From: CAVVFX01 sp963777595
Lineage (GTDB): Bacteria > Acidobacteriota > Terriglobia > Bryobacterales > Bryobacteraceae
Reading direction: 5' to 3'
Assembly: GCA_963777595.1 (NCBI GenBank)
Contig: CAVZRE010000065.1
Span: 77,848-141,847 of the forward strand
Length of the DNA: 64,000 bases
The notes under the pieces were generated by a model that was not told where the DNA came from, did no database searches, and was given only the letters and a program-made list of their open reading frames with translations. The number at the start of each line of letters is the position of its first letter. The first letter of the stretch is position 1. Of this stretch, positions 36,366-44,565 are shown piece after piece. The position numbers and the translations under genes were made by a program.

Positions 36366-37460
36366 TTAATTCGGCAGCGCCGCCGGATAATGTTGCGACA
36401 GATTCTTTTGCGTCAGCACCGCGTGCCGCAACACGTGGTTTGACGGGACCTTCTGGCCCGCCAGAATCTGCAGCGCGGCGGGAATCACCCGGTCGCCGAA
36501 GCTCTCCGGAAAATGCGCGATGGTGCCCCATAGGGAGCTGCCTTTCCGCCCTAGTTCCTGGCGCGCCGGCGCAACCCCTCCGTGGCTCAGAATCAAAACT
36601 TCACGATCCCGATTGAAGTGGGCCGCCGCGCCAACTGCGGACAGCGCCTGCGTATCATTCGTTGCAAGCACCACGATGCGGCGTCCACGAACACGCGATA
36701 CCAGCGAGACGATCGCCCGCTCTCCTTCGCCGCTCTCTCGTCGCGCCGTCAGGGCGTGAATCCTTTCGGGCGGAACAGAAATCGACTCGCGCAGCCCCTG
36801 CAGCATGCCCATGAGTCGCGCCCTTTGGATGTATCCCGCATCCGGCACGTTCAACATCAGGACCATGTCGATCTCGCCCTGCCAGCGCGCAATCACTTCA
36901 CTGGCGAGCGCTCGGCCTCCGTCCAGACCCGCGCGCAGCACGTCGACCCCGAAATTAGTGGCGCCCGGCAGCGGAAACGCGACAGCAATGAGCGGGATCC
37001 CGGCCTTTCTGCATCGCTCTGAAATCGCGCTCCCCAGCTTGACGTCCTGGTTGATCTCGATCAGTACATCCACCTTTGCCGCCAGCAGTTCATCTACGTT
37101 CGATAGAGTGCGCACGCCGTCAATTTCGTTGGTCGCGATCAGCACGTCCATGCCGCACCGGGATGCCGCGGCGCGCAGGCCCCGCGTGATCTCAGCCGCA
37201 AACGTAATCCACGGGCTGGCCGTCGCTATGCCGATCTGCGGGCGCGCCTTCATCGCATAAAAATAGGTGTCCGGAATGCGGCGCAGACAGCCTTTCTTTT
37301 CGAGCGTATAGAGCAGGCGGAAAACCGTACTCTTGGGCAGGCGCAGACTGGCCGAGACATCCCCTAATGTCAAAGGCGCACCGCTACGCCGAAACAGGTC
37401 GAGCACATCCAAGACTTTAGCGGCCGATTCAATCAGATAGGGATCCGCATCTCCCGGCAT
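36366..37460 (-). CDS. IclR-type winged helix fused to sugar-binding PBP1 domain
   Basis: 364 residues from ATG 37460. Residues about 8-65 are an IclR-like winged helix (SAAKVLDVLDLFRRSGAPLTLGDVSASLRLPKSTVFRLLYTL). Instead of the IclR effector domain it continues with a type 1 periplasmic-binding-protein domain of the ribose/LacI kind: ITRGLRAAASRCGMDVLIAT, VDVLIEINQDV, GIPLIAVAFPLPGATNFGVD and VVLATNDTQALSAVGAA. No signal peptide is present, so it is cytoplasmic. It is probably a sugar-responsive transcription factor of mixed architecture. It is divergent from the hydrolase gene at 37556, 95 bases away. Confidence 0.75.
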   Translation of the reverse strand: MPGDADPYLIESAAKVLDVLDLFRRSGAPLTLGDVSASLRLPKSTVFRLLYTLEKKGCLRRIPDTYFYAMKARPQIGIATASPWITFAAEITRGLRAAASRCGMDVLIATNEIDGVRTLSNVDELLAAKVDVLIEINQDVKLGSAISERCRKAGIPLIAVAFPLPGATNFGVDVLRAGLDGGRALASEVIARWQGEIDMVLMLNVPDAGYIQRARLMGMLQGLRESISVPPERIHALTARRESGEGERAIVSLVSRVRGRRIVVLATNDTQALSAVGAAAHFNRDREVLILSHGGVAPARQELGRKGSSLWGTIAHFPESFGDRVIPAALQILAGQKVPSNHVLRHAVLTQKNLSQHYPAALPN

Positions 37461-37555
37461 CTTGCCAAGGATTGTAACAGAGTTCCATTTCAACTGCCGG
37501 AACGATTACGCCCTGGGTTCAATTGCCACTAAACTATATCTTGCGAGACTCAATC

Positions 37556-38497
37556 ATGAAGTTAATCAGCATCTTCTTACTCGCCGCGGCTGCCATCCGA
37601 CCCGCGCCCCCAGCTTCGTCCAATGCTTCGTCCGATGCCCCCGTAGCCCCCTCAAAAACTCCCGCCCTTTCCGCCGATAATTGGGAGCACCTCCCCGACG
37701 GCTCGCTGGGGCGCCCAGACGAATTTCACGGTAAGGACGGCACGTCGATTCCCGCCTACCTGCGGAAACCTCCCGGTCCGGGCCCGTTCCCGCTGATTGT
37801 GCTGGGTCATGGAGGCACTTACGGCAAGAACGCCACGGAAGGGATGGGCCGGTCGCCAAAGGCTCCCACGGAAGCTTTCATTCAGGCAGGCTGGGCGATC
37901 TATTCGATTGACTATCGGCCTGCGCCAAAGATCGGGATCTACCCAATTGAGTTTGACGATTCAGTCGAGGCCGTGAAGCACGCCCGCTCCTTCTCGTTTG
38001 TCGATGCCCGGCGTGTCGGCTACATGGGCGGCAGCCACGGCGGACAAGTCGGCTCGCGCTTGGCATCCCGCGTGGACCTGTCGGGAGCGATTCTCTGTGC
38101 ACCGGCCGCGATGGACTTGATTCAGGACAAGTTTGCCGCCGATCGCGGTGAGCCTGTCGTCGGCATCTTGAAACGGATGGAGGCTGAAGTGGAAGCGCAG
38201 CTCGGCGCCACTGCCGCGCAGATCGATAAAGATCCCAACAAGTATGGCTATACTTCGGCGCTGACGGAAGCGGCCGGGATCCGCTGTCCGCTTTTGATCA
38301 TAAACGGGCGCGATGACGATAATTCTCCCGTCTCCATCATTGATTTGTATATGAAGAAGCTGCGAGCCGCCGGAAAGACCGTGGACGCATACCTGCCTGA
38401 CCACGGACCCCATGGATTTTATTTCGGACGTCCCGATATTCCGGAATACCAAGAATCAACGCGTCGGGCGGTGGAATTCTTCAAAGGTGTCTTTTGA
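37556..38497 (+). CDS. Secreted alpha/beta hydrolase, dienelactone/prolyl-oligopeptidase type
   Basis: 313 residues from ATG 37556, which begins the signal peptide MKLISIFLLAAAAIRPAP; the in-frame codon at 37523 only adds a non-secretory leader. An Ala/Pro/Ser linker precedes the hydrolase: oxyanion region LIVLGHGGTYG, nucleophile elbow GYMGGSHGGQ, acidic region LLIINGRDDDNSP and the C-terminal histidine in LPDHGPHGFYFG. The complete triad suggests an active esterase or peptidase acting outside the cytoplasm. The substrate is unknown. It may be under the control of the divergent IclR-type hybrid regulator. Confidence 0.8.
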   Translation: MKLISIFLLAAAAIRPAPPASSNASSDAPVAPSKTPALSADNWEHLPDGSLGRPDEFHGKDGTSIPAYLRKPPGPGPFPLIVLGHGGTYGKNATEGMGRSPKAPTEAFIQAGWAIYSIDYRPAPKIGIYPIEFDDSVEAVKHARSFSFVDARRVGYMGGSHGGQVGSRLASRVDLSGAILCAPAAMDLIQDKFAADRGEPVVGILKRMEAEVEAQLGATAAQIDKDPNKYGYTSALTEAAGIRCPLLIINGRDDDNSPVSIIDLYMKKLRAAGKTVDAYLPDHGPHGFYFGRPDIPEYQESTRRAVEFFKGVF

Positions 38498-38517
38498 GTA
38501 GCGGCATACAACCATCG

Positions 38518-39300
38518 TCATCGGCTCCGCCATTTGTCGAACCACGCTAAACCCTCGACGGTGTTGCCGGCTGGCCGGTACTCGCAGCCCACCCAACCCT
38601 GGTAGCCGATGTCATCCAGCAGCTTGAACAGATATTCATAACGGATCTCACCTCTGTCCGGCTCGTTCCTCCCGGGGGCTCCGGCGATCTGAATGTGACC
38701 GCATTGCGGCGCATACTCGCGGAGCTTGGTGGCGATATCTCCTTCCATTACCTGGATGTGATAAAGATCCATTTGCATTTTGAGATTCGGCTCGTCGGCA
38801 GCGTCGCAAATTTCGCGGGATCCCGCCTGCGTATTGACGAAGAAGCCGGGAATGTCACGAGAATTGATGGCTTCGAGGAGAACCGTGACGCCGTACGGAG
38901 CGAAGCGTTGCGCGGCGTACTTCAAATTGGCGATGAGAGTGGCCTGACATCTGGCGCGATCGACACCCCGCGGAGCAATACCTGCCATGGCATGAAGTCG
39001 GGGGATATGCAATGCGCCGGCGTAGGGAAGCGCGGTCTCAATCGCCGCGCGGAAATCGGCTTCGCGGCCGGGAATGCAGGCAAGTCCGCGCTCTCCTGCA
39101 CCCAAATCGCCGGGAGGCATGTTGAAGAGCACAATTTTCAAGTCGTGTTTCTGCGCCTGCTCCAGAATCGCTCCGGGCGCATGTTCATAAGGAAAGAGGA
39201 ATTCAACGGCTTCAAATCCACAGTCTGCCGCGGCAGCGAAACGGTCGAGAAAGGAGACCTCGGTGAATAGCATCGAGAGATTGGCGGCGAATTTCGGCAT
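38518..39300 (-). CDS. hyi: Hydroxypyruvate isomerase family protein
   Basis: 260 residues, the family length. TIM barrel of the AP-endonuclease 2 superfamily with KFAANLSMLFTEVSFLDRF, FEAVEFLFPYE, VLLEAINSRDIPGFFV, LKMQMDLYHIQVMEGD and WVGCEYRPAGNTVEGL, all typical of Hyi/OtnI. Hyi interconverts hydroxypyruvate and tartronate semialdehyde; OtnI relatives act on 2-oxo-tetronate. It is the last gene of the minus-strand run from cdaA, starting ten bases after gmhB. Its place next to DUF1080 and heptose genes suggests a sugar-acid link, but that is inference. Confidence 0.85.
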   Translation of the reverse strand: MPKFAANLSMLFTEVSFLDRFAAAADCGFEAVEFLFPYEHAPGAILEQAQKHDLKIVLFNMPPGDLGAGERGLACIPGREADFRAAIETALPYAGALHIPRLHAMAGIAPRGVDRARCQATLIANLKYAAQRFAPYGVTVLLEAINSRDIPGFFVNTQAGSREICDAADEPNLKMQMDLYHIQVMEGDIATKLREYAPQCGHIQIAGAPGRNEPDRGEIRYEYLFKLLDDIGYQGWVGCEYRPAGNTVEGLAWFDKWRSR

Positions 39301-39310
39301 CAGGAGCGGC

Positions 39311-39829
39311 TCACTTCAGGATCCAATCAGCGATAATCTCCCAGGAGTCCGACTGCAAGTCGGGATCGGCGCCCGCATTGTCCTGGGTGACGCGAGTGCC
39401 GTACAACACCGTGCGGCATCCGGTAATGCGGCCCAGATCCACGTCCGTCTTCTTGTCTCCGACCATGAACGACCGGCTGAAATCGATCGCATGCTCGGCT
39501 GCGGCTGCCTGTAAAAGGACCGGCGAGGGCTTGCGGCATTCGCAATGATCCCAAGGCGCATGTGGGCAAATGTAGCTGCCCGCGATGGGAATGCCTTCCG
39601 CAGCGAGCAGTTCGAGCACACGCTGATGGACGGCGTCGGATTGTCCGGCTGTCATCAGGCCGCGGCCGATTCCCGATTGGTTCGACACGAAGATCAGCCC
39701 GAAGCCGGCGTCGTGCAGGCGCCGCAGCGCCTCCTGTGCCCCCGGCTCGAACGCGACTCCCGCGGGGTCGGAAAGATAGCCGCGGTCTACGATGACAGTG
39801 CCGTCGCGGTCCAGAAAAACGGCCTTCAT
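39311..39829 (-). CDS. gmhB: D-glycero-D-manno-heptose 1,7-bisphosphate 7-phosphatase
   Basis: 172 residues. HAD superfamily III phosphatase: motif I AVFLDRDGTVIVDRGY, motif II FVSNQSGIGRG, the zinc-binding loop YICPHAPWDHCECRKP with its cysteines and histidines, and motif IV MVGDKKTDVDLG. This is the GmhB layout, removing the C7 phosphate in ADP-heptose synthesis for the LPS inner core. Its start overlaps the stop of the heptose kinase gene by four bases, so the two are translationally coupled. Confidence 0.92.
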   Translation of the reverse strand: MKAVFLDRDGTVIVDRGYLSDPAGVAFEPGAQEALRRLHDAGFGLIFVSNQSGIGRGLMTAGQSDAVHQRVLELLAAEGIPIAGSYICPHAPWDHCECRKPSPVLLQAAAAEHAIDFSRSFMVGDKKTDVDLGRITGCRTVLYGTRVTQDNAGADPDLQSDSWEIIADWILK

Positions 39830-40890
39830 GGGCGAACCTTGAGTTCCGCCATTTCGTCCAGGCAGACCGTCGCGGTGCCGGGCTTCTCGACCACAATACC
39901 GGCTGCGATGTTGGCGAGGAGCATGGCGTCCTCGATCGCAAGGCCGGTCGCGAGACCCAAAGCGAGCATCGCCACGACGGTGTCGCCGGCCCCGGTGACG
40001 TCGAAAACCTGGTGCGCCCGGGAGGCCGAATGCAGCGGCGCGTGATCGTGGCGAAAAAGCGTCATCCCCGAAGCGCCCTGCGTGATGAGCAGAGACGGAC
40101 AGTTAACCGTGCCCATAATCTTGGCCGCCGCCAGAATCATATCTTGATCGTTGGAAATCGGCCGGGCGGCGGCCAGTTCCGCTTCTTTCAAATTCGGCGT
40201 TACCAGCGTAACGCCCAAATACTTCCGGTAATCATGCCCTTTAGGATCGACAAGCACCGGCACGTTGCGCTCTTTGCCTGCGGAAACCAGAGCCGCAACC
40301 AACCGGGCTGAGACGACGCCTTTGCCGTAATCGGAGACGATGCAGGCCCCGGCGTGGCTCATGGCGGAGACCGCGGCGCGAATCAGACGATTTTCAAGCG
40401 CTTCCTCGATCGGTTCCCGTGATTCGTGATCGATGCGTACAATCTGCTGTCCTCCGGCGATGATCCGGGTTTTGCAAATCGTAGGACGCGACGCGTCGCG
40501 CAGCAACGCCGATGATTCGATATGCGTCGACTCGATGATTCGGCGGAAGGATTCACCCGCTTCGTCGTCGCCGGTGACTCCCGCCAGTGTGGCCGAGGCC
40601 CCCAGGGCCGCGATGTTGGCCGCCACATTAGCCGCGCCTCCGGTCGCAAACCGCCTGCCGGTGATCTCGACGATCGGCACCGGCGCCTCCGGCGAAATTC
40701 GTTGCACCGCGCCGAAGACAAATTCGTCCAACATGACGTCGCCGATTACCAGGACGCGGGCGGACGAGGCCCGCGAAATAACGTGCTGAAGAGCGGCGTC
40801 CGAACCCTGGTAACTCGCTTCCGTAATTGCCGGTTGGTTATTCGTGGCCGATGCCTGAGGAGAATCCGCGCTCGCGTTAAAAATACGCAG
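39826..40890 (-). CDS. rfaE1: Heptose 7-phosphate kinase, start unresolved
   Basis: PfkB/ribokinase-type kinase: RISPEAPVPIVE, ATGGAANVAANIAALGA, ACIVSDYGKGV, PVLVDPKGHDYRKY and the anion hole FDVTGAGDTVVA. It phosphorylates heptose 7-phosphate at C1, the step before GmhB. The nucleotidyltransferase half of bifunctional HldE is absent. The start is odd: ATG 40734 would cut off the conserved first strand (RVLVIGDVMLDEF), whose codons continue in frame upstream, yet no ATG, GTG or TTG lies in that open stretch. The coordinate given uses CTG 40890, just after the DUF1080 stop. A hidden frame change is equally possible. Confidence 0.8.
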   Translation of the reverse strand: MRIFNASADSPQASATNNQPAITEASYQGSDAALQHVISRASSARVLVIGDVMLDEFVFGAVQRISPEAPVPIVEITGRRFATGGAANVAANIAALGASATLAGVTGDDEAGESFRRIIESTHIESSALLRDASRPTICKTRIIAGGQQIVRIDHESREPIEEALENRLIRAAVSAMSHAGACIVSDYGKGVVSARLVAALVSAGKERNVPVLVDPKGHDYRKYLGVTLVTPNLKEAELAAARPISNDQDMILAAAKIMGTVNCPSLLITQGASGMTLFRHDHAPLHSASRAHQVFDVTGAGDTVVAMLALGLATGLAIEDAMLLANIAAGIVVEKPGTATVCLDEMAELKVRP

Positions 40891-40903
40891 GCGGAAGGCC
40901 GTG

Positions 40904-41545
40904 CTAGCGGACCGTCAAGTCGCGCAAGTAGATTTCTTTGAACTGCATATTGCCCTTGCCGCCCGAGTGCAGTTGCAGGGCGATGTAGCCGTCGGTCGAC
41001 TTCGGCGTGGGATCGGTGAAGTCAACGACCGTTACGCCATTCAGCCGAGCCACGTAATGGTTGCCTTCCACCTTCAGCAGGTAATCGTTCCAGTCGTCGT
41101 AGTGGACCACGAATTCATTGTCAGGCGAGGGCCAGACGATCCACTGGCGTCTGTCTCCGTAGATCCCCCCGGTGTGGTGCGAGATCGTCGGATCGATCTC
41201 GAATTGCAATCCCTGACTCACGTCCGCGGTTCCGGGCTTGAATTCTGTATGGAAAAAGACTCCGCTATTGCCATCGCCCACACACTTGAACCGGATCGAC
41301 ATGTGAAAGTCTTTATACCGATTCTCGGTGCGCAGATAGCCGTAATCCTTCGTGATCCCCTGTCCGTGAATGACGCCATCGGCCACTTCCCATTTCTCGT
41401 GGCCGACTTCTGCCCACCCCGTCAGATCTTTACCATTGAAAAGCGACACCCACTGTTCGTTGGGCTGCTTGACGCCCGTTTTGGGAATCTGGGCGAAACA
41501 TATCAGTGATGCGAAGGCGAATGCAATTCCGATAAAAAAGCGCAT
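40904..41545 (-). CDS. Secreted DUF1080 protein (3-keto-sugar hydrolase type)
   Basis: 213 residues with a signal peptide (about 1-18). DUF1080 lectin-like beta sandwich: WVSLFNGKDLTGWAEVG, VADGVIHGQG, YLRTENRYKDFHMSIRFK, GNSGVFFHTE, WNDYLLKVEGNHYVARLNG and GYIALQLHSGGKG. Members of this family are now associated with cleavage of 3-keto-glycosides formed by glycoside 3-dehydrogenases. The gene sits between glmM and the heptose kinase with gaps of about ten bases, an unexpected place for a catabolic enzyme inside an envelope-biosynthesis operon. Confidence 0.88.
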   Translation of the reverse strand: MRFFIGIAFAFASLICFAQIPKTGVKQPNEQWVSLFNGKDLTGWAEVGHEKWEVADGVIHGQGITKDYGYLRTENRYKDFHMSIRFKCVGDGNSGVFFHTEFKPGTADVSQGLQFEIDPTISHHTGGIYGDRRQWIVWPSPDNEFVVHYDDWNDYLLKVEGNHYVARLNGVTVVDFTDPTPKSTDGYIALQLHSGGKGNMQFKEIYLRDLTVR

Positions 41546-41554
41546 GTATGTGTT

Positions 41555-42894
41555 CTACCCTAATTCGACCCGAATTGCATCTGCAATCCGTCGGGAGAAT
41601 TCTTCCACACGTGGCAGATCGGGGCCTTCGACCATCACTCGCGCCAGCGGTTCGGTGCCGGAAAAGCGGACCAACACGCGCCCGGAGCCGTCGAATGCAC
41701 GGTCGCAGGCCGCAATTTCCGCACTGACAGCGGTCATCTCGCTCAAGGGACGGCGCACTCGTACGCGCACATTCACCAGCTTCTGCGGATAAATTTCCAG
41801 TCCCGCGGTCAAGCTCGTCGAGACTCTTTCCTGTCCTCGCCACAATTTCAAAGATTCGCAGCGCGGTCAGCATCCCGTCGCCCGTGGTCGAGTATTCGCG
41901 AAAAATGATGTGCCCGGATTGCTCGCCGCCCAGCACGGCGCCCCGCCGCTCCATCTCTTCGAGCACATATTTATCGCCCACCGGCGTCCGCAGCATCTCG
42001 ATGCCCTCAGCCGCCAGCGCGCGCTCCAGTCCCAGGTTCGACATCACCGTCGCCACCACCAGATTGCCCGCCAGATGTCCGTGCGCCTTCAATTCGCGCG
42101 CCGCGATCAGCAGGACGTGGTCTCCGTCGACGATTTTGCCGCTCGCGGCGACCAGGATGGCGCGGTCCGCATCGCCATCGAACGCGACGCCCCCGTCGGC
42201 GTCGGCGGCCAGCACTTCACGGCGCAAATCTTCAACATGCAGTGCGCCGCAGTTCAGATTGATGTTCCGACCGTCCGGATGATCGGAGATCGCGATCACT
42301 TCCGCTCCTGCGCGCCGGAACAGATCCGGCGCCAGATGAGATGCCGCGCCGTTGCCGCAATCGAGCACCAACCTTAAGCCCTTCAGCGGAGTCTGCGCGC
42401 TGGCCAGCAGGTGGTCCAGATACTCGCAATCGAGACCAGGATCAACTTCCAGCCGCTTCGGCTCCCGAGGGGATCACGTCGGGCAAAATGCGAAAGATCT
42501 CTTCTTCGATGAGGTGCTCTTCGGTATCGGGCAGTTTGAAGCCCGACGTCGCGAACACCTTGATTCCATTGTCTTCGAACGGATTGTGGGAAGCTGAGAT
42601 CATCACGCCCGCGCCGAATTTATCGGAACGGGTCAGGTAAGCGACGCCAGGCGTAGTCACTACGCCGGCAAAGCGCGAACCGATCCCCTGGGCCTTTAAT
42701 CCCGCGGCCAGTTCCGCCGCAATCCACGAGCCCGATTCTCGGGTGTCCATGCCGATCAACGCCAGGCTCTCGTGCCCCCGCTCGCGCATGTCTCTGCCTA
42801 GCGCCAAGCCGATGGCGTGTACCGTCTTGCGATCCAAGGGTGGTTCCCCAGCTACACCGCGGATTCCGTCTGTGCCGAACAATTGCTTACTCAT
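41555..42894 (-). CDS. glmM: Phosphoglucosamine mutase GlmM, with two frame changes
   Basis: About 446 residues once joined, starting at ATG 42894. Family signatures: KQLFGTDGIRGVAGEPP, the phosphoserine loop GVMISASHNPFEDNG, the metal loop VAFDGDADRAI, the sugar loop GGEQSGHIIF and the phosphate-binding RVLVRFSGTEPLARVMVEG. It converts glucosamine 6-phosphate to glucosamine 1-phosphate for peptidoglycan and LPS. Frames change at 42463-42465 (CCC on the plus strand) and 41811-41812 (AA); removing one base in each restores the protein. The gene is essential in bacteria studied, so errors in the consensus are the best explanation. It follows cdaR by ten bases. Confidence 0.93.
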
Positions 42895-42904
42895 GGATGT
42901 ATGA

Positions 42905-43555
42905 CTATTTAGCAACCGAAACTCTGACTGTAACCTCGGGCGAATTCTCGAAGCGCACTTGCGAGTTCGGCAAATAGGCCGTAACGCGCACATTTTTGTC
43001 GTCCGTGATGCCGTTCAAATTTACCGGATCCGTGCGCACAGCGGAGAGCCTTCGCACCTTGCTCTCCGGGCCGGTGATGGCGAGTTCCGCCGGCATCGAA
43101 ACCAGTTTCACGACCCGCAGGCCCGAGGGGAGCGCGCCCGAGACCTGTGGTTCGACCGGAACGTTACGCACCACGCTCGGCTCAAAGGTGAAGCGCAACT
43201 GTGAGGGAATCGCGCGAACCAGGTCGACGCCTCGCGGCAAATTGGTATTGTTGCGATCGATGGTGAAAGTGCGTTCCCCGGCATCGTGAACGCCGTTGAA
43301 ATCCAGAATCACAGAGACGCGCTTTTCGCTGAGGTTGCGCAGCAGACCGGCGGGTCCGCGCGTTTCGAGGTCCACCGATTCCACAATATCGGAGCTGATT
43401 TCGAGATGCGCCGGAATATTCTTGAATTGCACCGGCGCCGCTAGGACCGACGTCATCTCCGGTTCGCGCGAAATGAGGATCCACACCAGCATGGCCAGAG
43501 CCAGAGAAAGCAGTTTCCAGCCCAGGTTGCGGAATGCCCAACGCAGGATGTTCAT
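42905..43555 (-). CDS. cdaR: CdaR/YbbR-domain regulator of diadenylate cyclase
   Basis: 216 residues: a short cytoplasmic N-terminus, one membrane helix (LGWKLLSLALAMLVWILI) and two to three YbbR repeats outside the membrane (APVQFKNIPAHLEISSD, VPVEPQVSGALPSGLRVVKL and similar). CdaR binds the membrane cyclase CdaA and tunes c-di-AMP production. The gene overlaps the end of cdaA by four bases and precedes glmM, the conserved cdaA-cdaR-glmM order. Confidence 0.88.
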   Translation of the reverse strand: MNILRWAFRNLGWKLLSLALAMLVWILISREPEMTSVLAAPVQFKNIPAHLEISSDIVESVDLETRGPAGLLRNLSEKRVSVILDFNGVHDAGERTFTIDRNNTNLPRGVDLVRAIPSQLRFTFEPSVVRNVPVEPQVSGALPSGLRVVKLVSMPAELAITGPESKVRRLSAVRTDPVNLNGITDDKNVRVTAYLPNSQVRFENSPEVTVRVSVAK

Positions 43556-44451
43556 GGCGTTCCCTGGCGCGTCACCCGTTCCTGCGGTTCGGCGTCACGG
43601 AGCCGCTCCGGTTCGGGGGAAGATGCCGGTGATCCGAGTGAGCCGAAATTGGGACGAACGGATTTGAATTTACCCACGCCGAAATGCCGATTGATCAGTT
43701 CGTCCACTTGTTCGATCGTCAGGTTCTGGTGCAGTTCGCCGAACGCCGCGATGGACATCCAGCCGGTCTCCTCCGATACGATGATGGAAAGACAGTCGGC
43801 CTCTTCCGTAATCCCGATGGCGGCGCGATGCCGCGTGCCCAGGTCGCCGGAGAGAGCGGGGTTGACGGTCAGCGGCAGAAAACAGGCCGCGGCGGCGATA
43901 CGGTCTTTTTGTACGATGACCGCGCCATCGTGCAACGCTGTTCCCGGCATGAAGATGGTGCAGATGATGTCGCGGGAAATCACGGCGTCGAGGCCGACAC
44001 CGCTCTCTACAAATGTTCGCAGCCCGATGTCTCGTTCGAGCACGATGAGGCCGCCGGTTTGCTGCGACGATAGCAACTTGATGGCGAGCAGAATCTCGTC
44101 GAGCGCCTCCGGCCGCTGGAACCCTCCGCCGAAGAGAAGATATCGCCGGCGTCCCATTCTGGCAAGCGTGCGCCGGATTTCCGATTGAAAAAGGATGATG
44201 ACCGCGATCGGAGTGTATGGGATCAGGTAGGATAACAACAGTCGCACAGCCTCGAGATTGGCAACAATGGAGACGCCGTACAGCGCGCCTACCATTCCGA
44301 TCCCGAGCAGAATATGCGCCGCCCTCGTCCCCCGCACCACGAGCAGTAATTGGTAAATCAGAATCGCCACGATGAGAATGTCGATCATCGCCGTCCAGGA
44401 AAGGGGCGGTAGCGTCGAACCGAACTCACCACGCAAGAAATTTAGGGGCAT
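43552..44451 (-). CDS. cdaA: Diadenylate cyclase CdaA
   Basis: 299 residues from ATG 44451. Three N-terminal membrane helices (MIDILIVAILIYQLLLVV, ILLGIGMVGALYGVSIV, LLSYLIPYTPIAVIILF) precede the DAC domain with intact motifs: the DGA motif in ALHDGAVIVQKDRI and the RHR motif in GTRHRAAIGITEE, then IIVSEETGWMSI. It condenses two ATP into c-di-AMP at the membrane, a signal controlling potassium, osmotic balance and cell wall. A C-terminal extension of about 45 residues (PNFGSLGSPASSPEPERL) is proline/serine-rich and probably disordered. First gene of the cdaA-cdaR-glmM run. Confidence 0.93.
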   Translation of the reverse strand: MPLNFLRGEFGSTLPPLSWTAMIDILIVAILIYQLLLVVRGTRAAHILLGIGMVGALYGVSIVANLEAVRLLLSYLIPYTPIAVIILFQSEIRRTLARMGRRRYLLFGGGFQRPEALDEILLAIKLLSSQQTGGLIVLERDIGLRTFVESGVGLDAVISRDIICTIFMPGTALHDGAVIVQKDRIAAAACFLPLTVNPALSGDLGTRHRAAIGITEEADCLSIIVSEETGWMSIAAFGELHQNLTIEQVDELINRHFGVGKFKSVRPNFGSLGSPASSPEPERLRDAEPQERVTRQGTP

Positions 44452-44565
44452 CCCGGCTGCCCTCATCTTACCCTACATCCGGTGGCCGGGAGGCAGGTTT
44501 GGCGTTTGTTCCTAGCGACTTCGGCCGGATAACCCGCCGGCAATCCCCCGGGATCAGCTGTTCGT

